64,000 nt of DNA from Pseudomonas frederiksbergensis. GTDB taxonomy: Bacteria; Pseudomonadota; Gammaproteobacteria; Pseudomonadales; Pseudomonadaceae. The stretch covers positions 310,001-374,000 of the forward strand of contig NZ_MOBM01000006.1 of assembly GCF_003732275.1 (NCBI RefSeq), in the 5' to 3' direction. The position numbers and the translations under genes are program-made. The notes beneath the pieces were generated by a model. That model searched no databases, was not told the origin of the DNA, and saw only the letters and a list, made by a program, of their open reading frames with translations. Every line of letters starts with the position of its first letter. Position 1 is the first letter of the stretch. This document shows, piece after piece, positions 51,418-58,796 of this stretch.

Positions 51418-53166
51418 ATGTCCCTCCCTCTGCACTACCTCCGCCCGGCCGCCCAGGGTTTCGCCGCCGGGTTATTGCTGGCCATTGCCGGTTGCGGCGC
51501 TTCATCCACGCCAGATTCTGCGACGGACGCCTCTGAGACAGACAGCCCGGCAGCGGTTGCGCCACCGGTTCAAGGTGCGCTGAAAACTGAAGCGTTGGCG
51601 CGCGAGGCGGTCATGGCAGACACCGCGCAGGCCAAGCGCAACGCGCGACCAGCACCCTCGGCCGCTTTCGCACCCATGCCGGCCGGTGAAGCTTATCCAC
51701 AGGGCTATCGGGACGAGCAGCGGGAGCAATATCAGGCGCTGGCCGATAACCCGATCCACAGCGTGACTGAGGCGCCGGTCTCGACCTTCAGTGCCGATGT
51801 CGACACGGGCGCTTACGCTAACGTCCGGCGCTTGCTCAATCAGGGGCGTTTGCCTCCCGAAGGGGCGGTGCGGCTGGAAGAAATGGTCAATTACTTCCCC
51901 TACGATTACGCCTTGCCCACCGATGGCTCGCCGTTCGGCGTGACCACCGAACTGGCGCCGTCGCCCTGGAACCCGCATACCCGTTTGTTGCGGATAGGCA
52001 TCAAGGCATCTGATCGCGCCGTGGCGGAGCTGGCCCCGGCGAATCTGGTGTTTCTGGTGGACGTGTCCGGCTCCATGGACCGGCGCGAAGGCTTGCCCAT
52101 GGTCAAAAGCACGCTGAAATTGCTGGTCGATCAATTGCGCGAGCAGGACCGGGTTTCGCTGGTGGTATATGCCGGAGAATCTCGTGTGGTGCTGGAGCCG
52201 ACTTCCGGACGGGAAAAAGCGAAAATTCGTACCGCCATCGATCAATTGACCGCAGGCGGCTCGACCGCCGGCGCATCGGGTATCGAACTGGCCTATCAAA
52301 TGGCGCAACAGGCGTTTATCCCCAAAGGCATCAACCGCATCCTGCTGGCCACCGACGGTGACTTCAACGTCGGCATTAGCGACTTCGACAGCCTCAAGCA
52401 AATGGCTGTGGATAAACGCAAAACCGGCGTCTCTCTGACCACCCTGGGTTTTGGTGTGGATAACTACAATGAACACCTGATGGAGCAACTGGCCGATGCT
52501 GGCGACGGCAACTACGCCTACATCGACAATCTGCGTGAGGCGCGCAAAGTACTGGTGGATCAGCTCGGTTCGACCCTCGCAGTAGTGGCGAAAAACGTGA
52601 AGCTGCAGGTGGAGTTCAACCCGGCGCAGGTCAGCGAATATCGGCTGCTGGGCTATGAGAATCGCGCCTTGAAGCGTGAGGATTTCAGCAACGACAAAGT
52701 CGACGCCGGAGAAATCGGCGCAGGGCATACGGTGACAGCGTTGTATGAAATTGTGCCCAAGGGTGAGAAGGGCTGGCTGGAACCGCTGCGCTATGGCAAT
52801 CCTGGGGCCGATGTTTCCGCAAAAACCGGAGAATTGGCGATGCTGCGAGTGCGTTATCAGTTGCCTGAAGGTGGGAGCAGTCGCTTGATCGAGCGGCCAA
52901 TCTTGAGTGGTGAGGCCGGCAAACTCTCGGCAGCCAGCAATGATCTGCGCTTTGCCGCTGCCGTCGCTGCCTCTTCCCAGCAACTCAAGGACGGGCGTTA
53001 TACCGGTAATTTCAGCCTCAAGGACACCGAAACCCTGGCCCGTGGCGCACGGGGTGATGATCAATTCGGCCTGCGCAGTGAATTCGTGCAATTGGTGGAG
53101 TTGGCGCAGAGCCTGCGAACCCCGACCGCTTCGAATCAACAGCCCAACGACAACCGGATAGAGTGA
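51418..53166 (+). CDS. VWA-domain lipoprotein (YfbK-like)
   Basis: A 582-residue lipoprotein (lipobox LLLAIAGCGA). Its N-terminal YfbK-type region (EAPVSTFSADVDTGAYANVR, RLEEMVNYFPYDY) leads to a von Willebrand A domain with a complete metal site (VFLVDVSGSMD) and a C-terminal DUF3520-like part (VSEYRLLGYENRAL). GAGG lies at 51400. It overlaps the GTG that could begin the sigma-factor gene, and so belongs to a three-gene operon with a sigma factor and a putative anti-sigma protein. It may bind a surface or periplasmic partner and feed the signal to that pair. Confidence 0.88.
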   Translation: MSLPLHYLRPAAQGFAAGLLLAIAGCGASSTPDSATDASETDSPAAVAPPVQGALKTEALAREAVMADTAQAKRNARPAPSAAFAPMPAGEAYPQGYRDEQREQYQALADNPIHSVTEAPVSTFSADVDTGAYANVRRLLNQGRLPPEGAVRLEEMVNYFPYDYALPTDGSPFGVTTELAPSPWNPHTRLLRIGIKASDRAVAELAPANLVFLVDVSGSMDRREGLPMVKSTLKLLVDQLREQDRVSLVVYAGESRVVLEPTSGREKAKIRTAIDQLTAGGSTAGASGIELAYQMAQQAFIPKGINRILLATDGDFNVGISDFDSLKQMAVDKRKTGVSLTTLGFGVDNYNEHLMEQLADAGDGNYAYIDNLREARKVLVDQLGSTLAVVAKNVKLQVEFNPAQVSEYRLLGYENRALKREDFSNDKVDAGEIGAGHTVTALYEIVPKGEKGWLEPLRYGNPGADVSAKTGELAMLRVRYQLPEGGSSRLIERPILSGEAGKLSAASNDLRFAAAVAASSQQLKDGRYTGNFSLKDTETLARGARGDDQFGLRSEFVQLVELAQSLRTPTASNQQPNDNRIE

Positions 53167-53183
53167 AAGAGGCCAGCGCTGAC

Positions 53184-53765
53184 ATGTCCGATTCTGCAAT
53201 CAGCTCAGCCGCCAGCAGCGACGAATCGCTGCTGGCGCGCTACCGCTCCGGCGACGGGCCGGCGTTCGAGGTTTTGTACGCCCGTCATCGCCAGGGTCTT
53301 TATCGATTCCTTCTCGGCCTCAGCGGCAAACCCGAATTGGCCGAAGAGGTGTATCAGGAAACCTGGCTGAGCCTGATCCGCAGCACCAGTCAGCCACAAG
53401 GCCGGGCGAACTTTCGTACCTGGCTCTACCAGATTGCCCGCAACCGACTGATCGATCACTGGCGCAAACACGGAATCCACAACCCCTTGCACGACAGCTA
53501 TGACGAACAATCCCATGCCCTGATCGATGACGCGGCCGACCCCGAACAACTGCTGAGCCTGAGCCGCGACGGTCAGCGCCTCGAAGCCGCCCTGCAAACT
53601 CTCCCCGCCGACCAGCGCGAAGTGTTCCTGCTGCGCGCCCACGGCGACCTCGACCTGCCGCAGATCGCCACCCTCACCGAAACACCGCTGGAAACCGTCA
53701 AGAGTCGCTTGCGCTACGCCCAGCAAAAACTGCGTCGGCTGCTGGCCGAGGAGGTACTGACATGA
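53184..53765 (+). CDS. ECF-type RNA polymerase sigma factor
   Basis: A 193-residue group IV sigma factor. Region 2 is visible as FEVLYARHRQGLYRFLLGLS, AEEVYQETWLSLIRS and FRTWLYQIARNRLIDHWRK, and region 4 as LPADQREVFLLRAHGDLDL with TETPLETVKSRLRYAQQKLR. The ATG at 53184 follows GAAAGAGG with long spacing; GTG at 53163, which overlaps the VWA stop, is the alternative. Its stop overlaps the start of the next gene, the likely anti-sigma factor. Confidence 0.9.
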   Translation: MSDSAISSAASSDESLLARYRSGDGPAFEVLYARHRQGLYRFLLGLSGKPELAEEVYQETWLSLIRSTSQPQGRANFRTWLYQIARNRLIDHWRKHGIHNPLHDSYDEQSHALIDDAADPEQLLSLSRDGQRLEAALQTLPADQREVFLLRAHGDLDLPQIATLTETPLETVKSRLRYAQQKLRRLLAEEVLT

Positions 53766-54379
53766 CTGACGCCCGACAAACACCGCCATCGCCTGACGAT
53801 GAAGTTCTCAAGCATTTTCGCGACCACGCAACCGGCGAACCACCGGCGCATCTCGACGCCTTCGTCTTGGCCACAGCGCACCGCGAAGCCCCACCGAAGC
53901 CGAACCTGTGGCAACGATGGCTCCGCGCCTGCCAGCAACCCCGCTGGCAAGTGGCGTTCGCCAGCCTCGTCGGCGTGGCCCTGATGCTGGCGCTGGTACA
54001 ACGCACGCCGGAACAACTGCCGAGTTATGACTTCGCCCCTGCGCCCAAAGCGTCCGCCCCGGCCGCCAAACCGGAAGCCGCTGCTCGCTCCCAGGTTGCA
54101 CCGACCGGCGCTTTATCTGCCCCCGCACCTGCTGCGCCCATGACGGAGTTCTCGGCACCGATGCAGCGCGAGTCGATCAATAGCGAAATGGCTGACGAAG
54201 CAAAAATCAGCAAACGCTTAGCCGCGCCGGCCAAGTCACTGGATGATCAATTACGTGAAGTGATACACCTGCAAGATACCGGTCAAACCCAAGCCGCCGA
54301 GGCGCTGCTGGCGACATTGCACAAGCGCTTCCCCAAGGAAAACCTCACCGCAAAACTCAAGGATTTGCAGAAGAAATGA
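53762..54379 (+). CDS. Putative anti-sigma factor, single-pass membrane protein
   Basis: A 205-residue protein with a cytoplasmic N-terminus of about 60 residues (PDDEVLKHFRDHATGEPPAH), one membrane helix (VAFASLVGVALMLALVQ, about 63-80), an Ala/Pro-rich periplasmic linker and a C-terminal helical part (LREVIHLQDTGQTQAAEALL). It has no zinc-binding HxxxCxxC motif. The size, topology and 4-base overlap with the sigma gene point to the cognate anti-sigma factor. Confidence 0.7.
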   Translation: MTDARQTPPSPDDEVLKHFRDHATGEPPAHLDAFVLATAHREAPPKPNLWQRWLRACQQPRWQVAFASLVGVALMLALVQRTPEQLPSYDFAPAPKASAPAAKPEAAARSQVAPTGALSAPAPAAPMTEFSAPMQRESINSEMADEAKISKRLAAPAKSLDDQLREVIHLQDTGQTQAAEALLATLHKRFPKENLTAKLKDLQKK

Positions 54380-54460
54380 GGTGAACAGCGGTCGGCAAAT
54401 TTGGCATCGACACCCGAAAGCGCGCACTATCGGCCTATAGCCGATGCGTTGGAGGATGCC

Positions 54461-54667
54461 GTGGCACAAAAAATCGACCGCATCGCCCAAATGCTCAACT
54501 GCCCGGTGAAGGGTGAGGAATTGCGGCGGGCAGTGACTGAGAGTCGTAAGGAGTTTCTTCTGGCGAAGCAGGCAGAAGAAGCGCTTGAGGAAGACGTTCT
54601 TGATGATGAAGTGGTCGAGGACGAAGAGGATGATGATTACGACGAGTTTGACTGGACGACAGAATGA
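54461..54667 (+). CDS. Small acidic protein of unknown function
   Basis: A 68-residue protein with a helical start (AQKIDRIAQMLNCPVKGEEL) and a very acidic tail (DVLDDEVVEDEEDDDYDEFD). GTG at 54461 is chosen because GGAGG lies 5 bases upstream; an in-frame TTG at 54401 has no ribosome site. It overlaps the next small gene by ATGA, so the two are coupled. I do not recognise the family. The tail could mimic nucleic acid or bind a basic partner. Confidence 0.55.
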   Translation: MAQKIDRIAQMLNCPVKGEELRRAVTESRKEFLLAKQAEEALEEDVLDDEVVEDEEDDDYDEFDWTTE

Positions 54668-54882
54668 AAAAACCGCTTCGGCGACCCGTTGCCGTTCCCA
54701 ACCATAACCATCCTGCTGCTCACCCCTTGCCGCATACGGCCTATCAGCAACGAGCCGTAGTAATACGTGAGTCTATTGGCGTCAGCCGTAATGACCCACG
54801 TCCGGCTATTCCTGCCGAAACACTATTTGCCGAGCTTGATGCGCTCATTGATGAGGTTGAAGCAGAGCGTAGCCGCCCTTGA
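54664..54882 (+). CDS. Small basic-start protein of unknown function
   Basis: A 72-residue protein with a basic, proline- and histidine-rich N-terminus (MKKPLRRPVAVPNHNHPAAH) and an acidic helix at the end (AETLFAELDALIDEVEAERS). It overlaps the preceding acidic-protein gene by 4 bases and is followed by a strong terminator. Opposite charges of the two small proteins suggest that they bind each other; this is inference. Confidence 0.55.
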   Translation: MKKPLRRPVAVPNHNHPAAHPLPHTAYQQRAVVIRESIGVSRNDPRPAIPAETLFAELDALIDEVEAERSRP

Positions 54883-54894
54883 AAACACTCACTT

Positions 54895-54934
54895 AAAAAT
54901 TGCAGGCCCCGAAAAATCGGGGCCTGCAATTTTT
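54895..54934. terminator. Strong bidirectional terminator
   Basis: AAAAATTGCAGGCCCCGA (54895-54912) and TCGGGGCCTGCAATTTTT (54917-54934) are perfect complements with a 4-base loop and A/T runs on both sides. It closes the convergent small-gene operon and the DUF3077 gene. Confidence 0.92.
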
Positions 54935-54947
54935 GGGTGAGTTGCCG

Positions 54948-55241
54948 CTATTCTGCGGCTTGTTGCGTCGTCGACTGCGGTGGTCGCGTCAAAACTTTCA
55001 CCACATCATCAATCACAGCCTTACCCATCGCCGTCAAATAGTGCGCGGCCCAAGCATGGCGGTCGGTGTCTTTTGCGTAGGCAGCATCCTCGGCAAACGA
55101 TTTGGCCAGGAACAACAGGTCAGATGCCTGCGCTAACGCTTCGCTGATGGGCACACCACCATTCACTCGAAACAGCGGTTCAACAGAGCCGTAGTGGAAG
55201 GGTGTGAAGCCGATGGTTTTCAGTTCAGATTGGTCAGTCAT
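54948..55241 (-). CDS. DUF3077 / DUF6124-family protein
   Basis: A 97-residue protein of the Pseudomonas DUF3077 family (now DUF6124): TPFHYGSVEPLFRVNGGVPI, SEALAQASDLLFLAKSFAED, DTDRHAWAAHYLTAMGKAVI. The function is unknown; it is helical and soluble. The ATG at 55241 has GGAGGTGAC directly upstream and lies inside the last codons of a 32-codon ORF (55234-55332), so translation is probably coupled. The leader before that ORF looks like a C4-type antisense RNA. Confidence 0.8.
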   Translation of the reverse strand: MTDQSELKTIGFTPFHYGSVEPLFRVNGGVPISEALAQASDLLFLAKSFAEDAAYAKDTDRHAWAAHYLTAMGKAVIDDVVKVLTRPPQSTTQQAAE

Positions 55242-55332
55242 TGTCACCTCCATTGGCGGAGGCGCGGTGGAAGCGTGATTCAATACAGCGTTGAGGGGTG
55301 AACCGAATTTCGTACGGATTTACATTGCGCAT
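55234..55332 (-). CDS. 32-residue leader ORF coupled to the DUF3077 gene
   Basis: A 32-residue ORF starting MRNVNPYEIRFTPQ and ending ASANGGDND. It has a strong ribosome site (CAAGGAGC) 7 bases before its ATG at 55332, and its stop overlaps the DUF3077 start by 8 bases. It resembles the small coupled ORF (icd/orfX) between C4 and ant in phage P1. It may serve only to open the downstream ribosome site. Confidence 0.55.
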   Translation of the reverse strand: MRNVNPYEIRFTPQRCIESRFHRASANGGDND

Positions 55333-55340
55333 GGTCTAGC

Positions 55341-55580
55341 TCCTTGACGAGGAACTGCCACTTTTTCGTTACCAAGCGAATGGGTGGCAGCTGTGCGCAG
55401 GTTGGTAAACCGGGAGTCAAGGAATCCGGCACGCCCGAAGACGTCCCACGCACAGCCGCCATAACTCAAAATTGCGGGCATAAAAAAACGCCTGCAAATC
55501 TAATGGGGGCGCTGTTGCGCTCAACTCTCGGGTTACCAAGCCCGGTCGCTGAATTGGCAGCGACGGCAGAAGGGTATCGT
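55341..55580 (-). ncRNA. Candidate C4-like antisense RNA / leader regulating the 32-codon ORF
   Basis: Read on the minus strand this leader folds into several stems. GTCGCTG/CAGCGAC (55545-55564) is one. GCTGTGCG (55456-55449) with CGCACAGC (55397-55390) is another, and it encloses a CCGG/CCGG stem (55429-55410) whose loop shows TTCCTTGAC. That loop (55423-55416) is exactly complementary over 8 bases to GTCAAGGA (55348-55341), the ribosome site of the downstream ORF. GCTTGGTAAC also occurs twice, with a near complement between the copies. This is the logic of phage P1/P4 immunity RNAs (C4/CI). The boundaries are approximate. Confidence 0.5.
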
Positions 55581-55689
55581 GCAGGCTGATCTCCTGCAAC
55601 CTCGGATATTGGGTGAATGGCAACGGCGATTGTCAGAGCACCAGTTGCCGCTGACTACCCAAGAACTACCCAAGAAATGTACGAAGGCC

Positions 55690-55745
55690 GGCACGCGTCT
55701 GACACTGACGCGTGCCGCAGTTGTAAACCTTTAGTTTACAACTGC
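55690..55745. promoter_or_regulatory. Two adjacent palindromes between divergent units
   Basis: GGCACGCGTC/GACGCGTGCC (55690-55716) and GCAGTTGTAAAC/GTTTACAACTGC (55717-55745; 12-bp arms, 5-base spacer) lie side by side. The second has the look of a repressor operator (GTAAAC..GTTTAC). They sit between the minus-strand C4-like unit and the hicAB operon, so may control either, or act as transcript-end hairpins. Confidence 0.45.
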
Positions 55746-55814
55746 CCCTTCAACCCGCTAACCATCGGCTTATACAGCCCGTAAATGTGACTCGGAGTTG
55801 CACTTGATGGCCTG

Positions 55815-56036
55815 ATGACGCTCGCCCAAATCAAGAAGATTCACCTTGAGTCTCGAAACAACGTGTCTTCAGTCTTGGTCACTTCCATCCGTCCAGGCCA
55901 GATGGATCAGATTCGGGAAGCCATCTTCCAGTTGGAAGCATCAATTGGCCGTCATGCGCTTGGGGGGTGGACAGCGCTGATTAGTCAGGATTCGCGGTTG
56001 CTTTCTTTTGCGCGGTATCATAATTTCATACCATGA
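55815..56036 (+). CDS. Small protein preceding hicAB, unknown
   Basis: A 73-residue protein (MTLAQIKKIHLESRNNVSSV, MDQIREAIFQLEASIG, GGWTALISQDSRLLSFARYH) that I do not recognise. Its stop overlaps the hicA start (ATGA, 56033-56036), so it is the first gene of a three-gene operon with hicA and hicB. It has no membrane segment. It might be a third toxin-antitoxin component or a regulator. The ribosome site before the ATG is weak. Confidence 0.5.
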   Translation: MTLAQIKKIHLESRNNVSSVLVTSIRPGQMDQIREAIFQLEASIGRHALGGWTALISQDSRLLSFARYHNFIP

Positions 56037-56287
56037 ATAACAAACAGCTCAGCACCCTGAAAGCAGTATTCTCAAGGCCGACCCCAGCCACGCTGGAGTG
56101 GGCTCGTATCGAATCCTTGTTCGGTGCCGCTGGCGCCAAGACTATTGAAGGAAATGGGTCCCGGGTGCGCTTTGAGCTGAATGGTGTGGTCGCCACCTTT
56201 CACCGACCACACCCGGACAAAGAAGCAAAGCCCTACCAGGTTCGTGATGCTCGGGCTTTCCTTGAACAAGCAGGAGTCACCCCATGA
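56033..56287 (+). CDS. hicA: HicA-family toxin
   Basis: An 84-residue HicA-type small dsRBD-fold protein: WARIESLFGAAGAKTIEGNG, SRVRFELNGVVATFHRPHPD, EAKPYQVRDARAFLEQAGV. HicA enzymes cut mRNA. In this copy the usual GSH motif with the catalytic His reads GSR, as in some divergent HicA groups, so activity is uncertain. It overlaps hicB by 4 bases. Confidence 0.82.
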   Translation: MNNKQLSTLKAVFSRPTPATLEWARIESLFGAAGAKTIEGNGSRVRFELNGVVATFHRPHPDKEAKPYQVRDARAFLEQAGVTP

Positions 56288-56616
56288 GCGTAATGAATTA
56301 CAAAGGCTATGCCGCCCGAATTGAATACAGCGAGGAAGATGGCCTGTTTGTCGGCCATATTGCTGGTACCAGAGATATTGTTGGGTTTCATGGCGAGTCA
56401 GTACAGGAGCTTCGAGATGCATTTGAAGAGGCCGTCACTGATTATCTGGAGACTTGCGCCAAGCTCGGGCGCACACCGCAGAAGCCCTATTCTGGCCACC
56501 TCAGTCTGCGTTTAGCGCCCGCACTCCACGCAACTGTCGCCGTAAAAGCGCAGCTAGCCCACAAGAGTATCAATCAGTGGGTAGCTGACGTTCTTGATCG
56601 TGAGGTGCATGCCTGA
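56284..56616 (+). CDS. hicB: HicB-family antitoxin
   Basis: A 110-residue antitoxin. The N-terminal HicB fold (YKGYAARIEYSEEDGLFVGH, GFHGESVQELRDAFEEAVTD) is followed by a C-terminal Arc-like ribbon-helix-helix (SLRLAPALHATVAVKAQLAH, KSINQWVADVLDRE) for DNA binding. It should neutralise HicA and repress the operon. The ATG at 56284 overlaps the hicA stop; ATG at 56293 is also possible. Confidence 0.87.
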   Translation: MSVMNYKGYAARIEYSEEDGLFVGHIAGTRDIVGFHGESVQELRDAFEEAVTDYLETCAKLGRTPQKPYSGHLSLRLAPALHATVAVKAQLAHKSINQWVADVLDREVHA

Positions 56617-56687
56617 CCACTGCCATTGCACCTTCCTGATAAAAAGCCAGGAGGTGTAAACCTTATTCAGGACGAGACAACACCCAC

Positions 56688-56722
56688 AAAAAAGCCCCAG
56701 ACCCTAAGATCTGAGGCTTTTT
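56688..56722 (-). terminator. Terminator of the tRNA-Arg gene
   Basis: AAAAAAGCCCCAGA pairs with the TCTGAGGCTTTTT region across a CCCTAAGA loop. On the minus strand it ends in a T run just after the tRNA 3' end. Confidence 0.8.
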
Positions 56723-56734
56723 CATTTCTGCGTA

Positions 56735-56811
56735 TGGTGCACCAGGCGGGATTCGAACCCACGACCCCTGCCTTCGGAGGGCAGTACTCTATCCAGCTGA
56801 GCTACTGGTGC
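56735..56811 (-). tRNA. tRNA-Arg (anticodon CCG)
   Basis: A 77-base tRNA with an encoded CCA end. The acceptor stem is GCACCAG/CTGGTGC, the D arm GCTCAGCTGGATAGAG, the anticodon arm TGCCCTCCGAAGGCA with anticodon CCG, and the T arm GTGGGTTCGAATCCCGC. Its 3' end faces the small accessory patch at 54.9-56.6 kb, a usual side for integration of elements, though no second copy of the 3' end was found. Confidence 0.96.
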
Positions 56812-57160
56812 AATGCGGGCGCCATGATACTCATATGCACTGCGGGCGTCCATGCTGCTGAAGCGTCTGTGCTTTTCGAAAGCGTAACCTGCGTTTGCTA
56901 CGCTGATCTGAAAAAATAGGCAAATGCGGCGTTTTCGTTCTTTTTTTCGAACAGCCTATTGTCCTTTACCCCCTTTGATCCTAGGATTCGTTTGAGATTT
57001 CAAACGCTCTTGTCTGGGTGCTGAACCGCACGAGTTCGATTTGTGCGCTATTTATGTGCTTCAGCCCGGTGAATGATTTCCCTGACGGCAGCCTATAAGG
57101 CGCCTTTCTACAATCATAATTCGCTCCGCGCGTGCCGCGGTGCTGTTAAGGAAAGCCGAC
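56812..57160. other. Intergenic region between tRNA-Arg and gabD
   Basis: It contains the presumed divergent promoters of tRNA-Arg (minus) and gabD (plus). It is T-rich around 56930-57000 (TTCTTTTTTTCGAACAGCC). No gene, hairpin terminator or repeat is evident. AAGGAAAG at 57149-57156 is the gabD ribosome site. Confidence 0.6.
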
Positions 57161-58603
57161 ATGCAGCTTAAAGACACCCAGTTGTTCCGCCAGCAAGCCT
57201 TTATCGATGGCGCTTGGGTCGATGCGGACAACGGTCAGACGATCAAGGTCAACAACCCGGCAACAGGCGAAATTCTGGGCACCGTGCCGAAAATGGGCGC
57301 TGCCGAAACCCGTCGTGCGATCGAAGCCGCGGACAAAGCGCTGCCGGCCTGGCGTGCGCTGACCGCCAAGGATCGTGCGAACAAGCTGCGTCGCTGGTTC
57401 GAGCTGATTATCGAGAACCAGGACGACCTGGCTCGCCTGATGACTCTGGAGCAGGGCAAGCCATTGGCTGAAGCCAAAGGCGAGATCGTTTACGCCGCTT
57501 CCTTTATCGAGTGGTTCGCCGAAGAAGCCAAGCGCGTTTACGGTGACGTGATTCCGGGCCACCAGCCAGACAAGCGTCTGATCGTGATCAAGCAGCCGAT
57601 CGGCGTGACCGCAGCGATTACCCCGTGGAACTTCCCGGCCGCGATGATCACCCGTAAAGCCGGCCCGGCCCTGGCAGCCGGTTGCACCATGGTGCTCAAG
57701 CCTGCTTCGCAAACGCCTTTCTCGGCTTTCGCTCTGGCTGAACTGGCCCAGCGTGCCGGTATTCCGAACGGTGTGTTCAGTGTTGTGTCCGGCAGCGCCG
57801 GCGACATCGGCAGTGAGCTGACCAGCAACCCGATCGTGCGCAAACTGTCCTTCACCGGCTCGACTGAAATCGGTCGTCAGTTGATGGCCGAATGCGCCAA
57901 GGACATCAAGAAAATCTCCCTGGAACTGGGCGGTAACGCGCCGTTCATCGTGTTCGACGACGCGGACCTGGATAAGGCCGTCGAAGGCGCGATCATTTCC
58001 AAGTACCGCAACAACGGCCAGACCTGCGTCTGCGCCAACCGCCTGTACATTCAATACTCGGTCTACGATGCGTTCGCCGAAAAACTGAAAGTGGCCGTGG
58101 CCAAACTCAAGATCGGTAACGGTCTGGAAGATGGCACCACCACTGGCCCGCTGATCGACGAAAAAGCCGTGGCCAAGGTTCAAGAGCACATTGCTGACGC
58201 CGTCGGCAAAGGCGCTACCGTGCTGTCCGGTGGCAAGGTGATGCAAGGCAACTTCTTCGAGCCGACCATCCTGACCAACGTGCCGAACAACGCTGCCGTG
58301 GCCAAGGAAGAAACCTTCGGTCCATTGGCGCCACTGTTCCGCTTCAAAGATGAAGCTGACGTGATCGCGATGTCCAACGACACCGAGTTCGGTCTGGCCT
58401 CGTACTTCTATGCTCGCGACCTGGGCCGTGTGTTCCGTGTGGCTGAAGCCCTGGAATACGGCATGGTCGGTGTCAACACCGGGTTGATCTCCAACGAAGT
58501 CGCGCCGTTTGGCGGCATCAAGGCGTCGGGCCTGGGCCGTGAAGGCTCCAAGTACGGCATCGAAGATTACCTGGAAATCAAATACCTCTGCCTGGGTATC
58601 TAA
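57161..58603 (+). CDS. gabD: NADP-dependent succinate-semialdehyde dehydrogenase
   Basis: A 480-residue aldehyde dehydrogenase that oxidises succinate semialdehyde to succinate, the last step of 4-aminobutyrate use. GabD-like features are WNFPAAMITRKAGPALAAGC, FTGSTEIGRQLM, catalytic Glu in SLELGGNAPF and catalytic Cys in NNGQTCVCANRLY, with the C-terminus GREGSKYGIEDYLEIKYLCL. The ATG at 57161 has AAGGAAAG upstream. It lies 193 bases before gabT, the standard pair. Confidence 0.95.
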   Translation: MQLKDTQLFRQQAFIDGAWVDADNGQTIKVNNPATGEILGTVPKMGAAETRRAIEAADKALPAWRALTAKDRANKLRRWFELIIENQDDLARLMTLEQGKPLAEAKGEIVYAASFIEWFAEEAKRVYGDVIPGHQPDKRLIVIKQPIGVTAAITPWNFPAAMITRKAGPALAAGCTMVLKPASQTPFSAFALAELAQRAGIPNGVFSVVSGSAGDIGSELTSNPIVRKLSFTGSTEIGRQLMAECAKDIKKISLELGGNAPFIVFDDADLDKAVEGAIISKYRNNGQTCVCANRLYIQYSVYDAFAEKLKVAVAKLKIGNGLEDGTTTGPLIDEKAVAKVQEHIADAVGKGATVLSGGKVMQGNFFEPTILTNVPNNAAVAKEETFGPLAPLFRFKDEADVIAMSNDTEFGLASYFYARDLGRVFRVAEALEYGMVGVNTGLISNEVAPFGGIKASGLGREGSKYGIEDYLEIKYLCLGI

Positions 58604-58796
58604 GCTCGGAAAACATAAGCAGGCATTGCTTCAAGCGCAAAGGGCACGAGAGCGCTGTCCCTTTGCGCCGCTTCAAACGGAATTTTCTCTGTGGCCGGGA
58701 AAGCTGTGGCAGTCGATCATCGCATGCTGCCGTAGTTGCCTCCCCGCCGCATTTTCCTTGAACCACGCCGCCCGATGAGCGGTGAATGAGGACACT

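Noticed and set aside
55417..55623. 68-codon minus-strand frame inside the C4-like leader
   Set aside because: The stretch is better explained by nested RNA stems and the anti-ribosome-site loop; no ribosome site precedes the frame.
56626..56919. 97-codon plus-strand frame across the tRNA region
   Set aside because: It runs antisense through tRNA-Arg and its terminator; the [18 protein letters not shown] sequence is a well-known false translation of tRNA genes.
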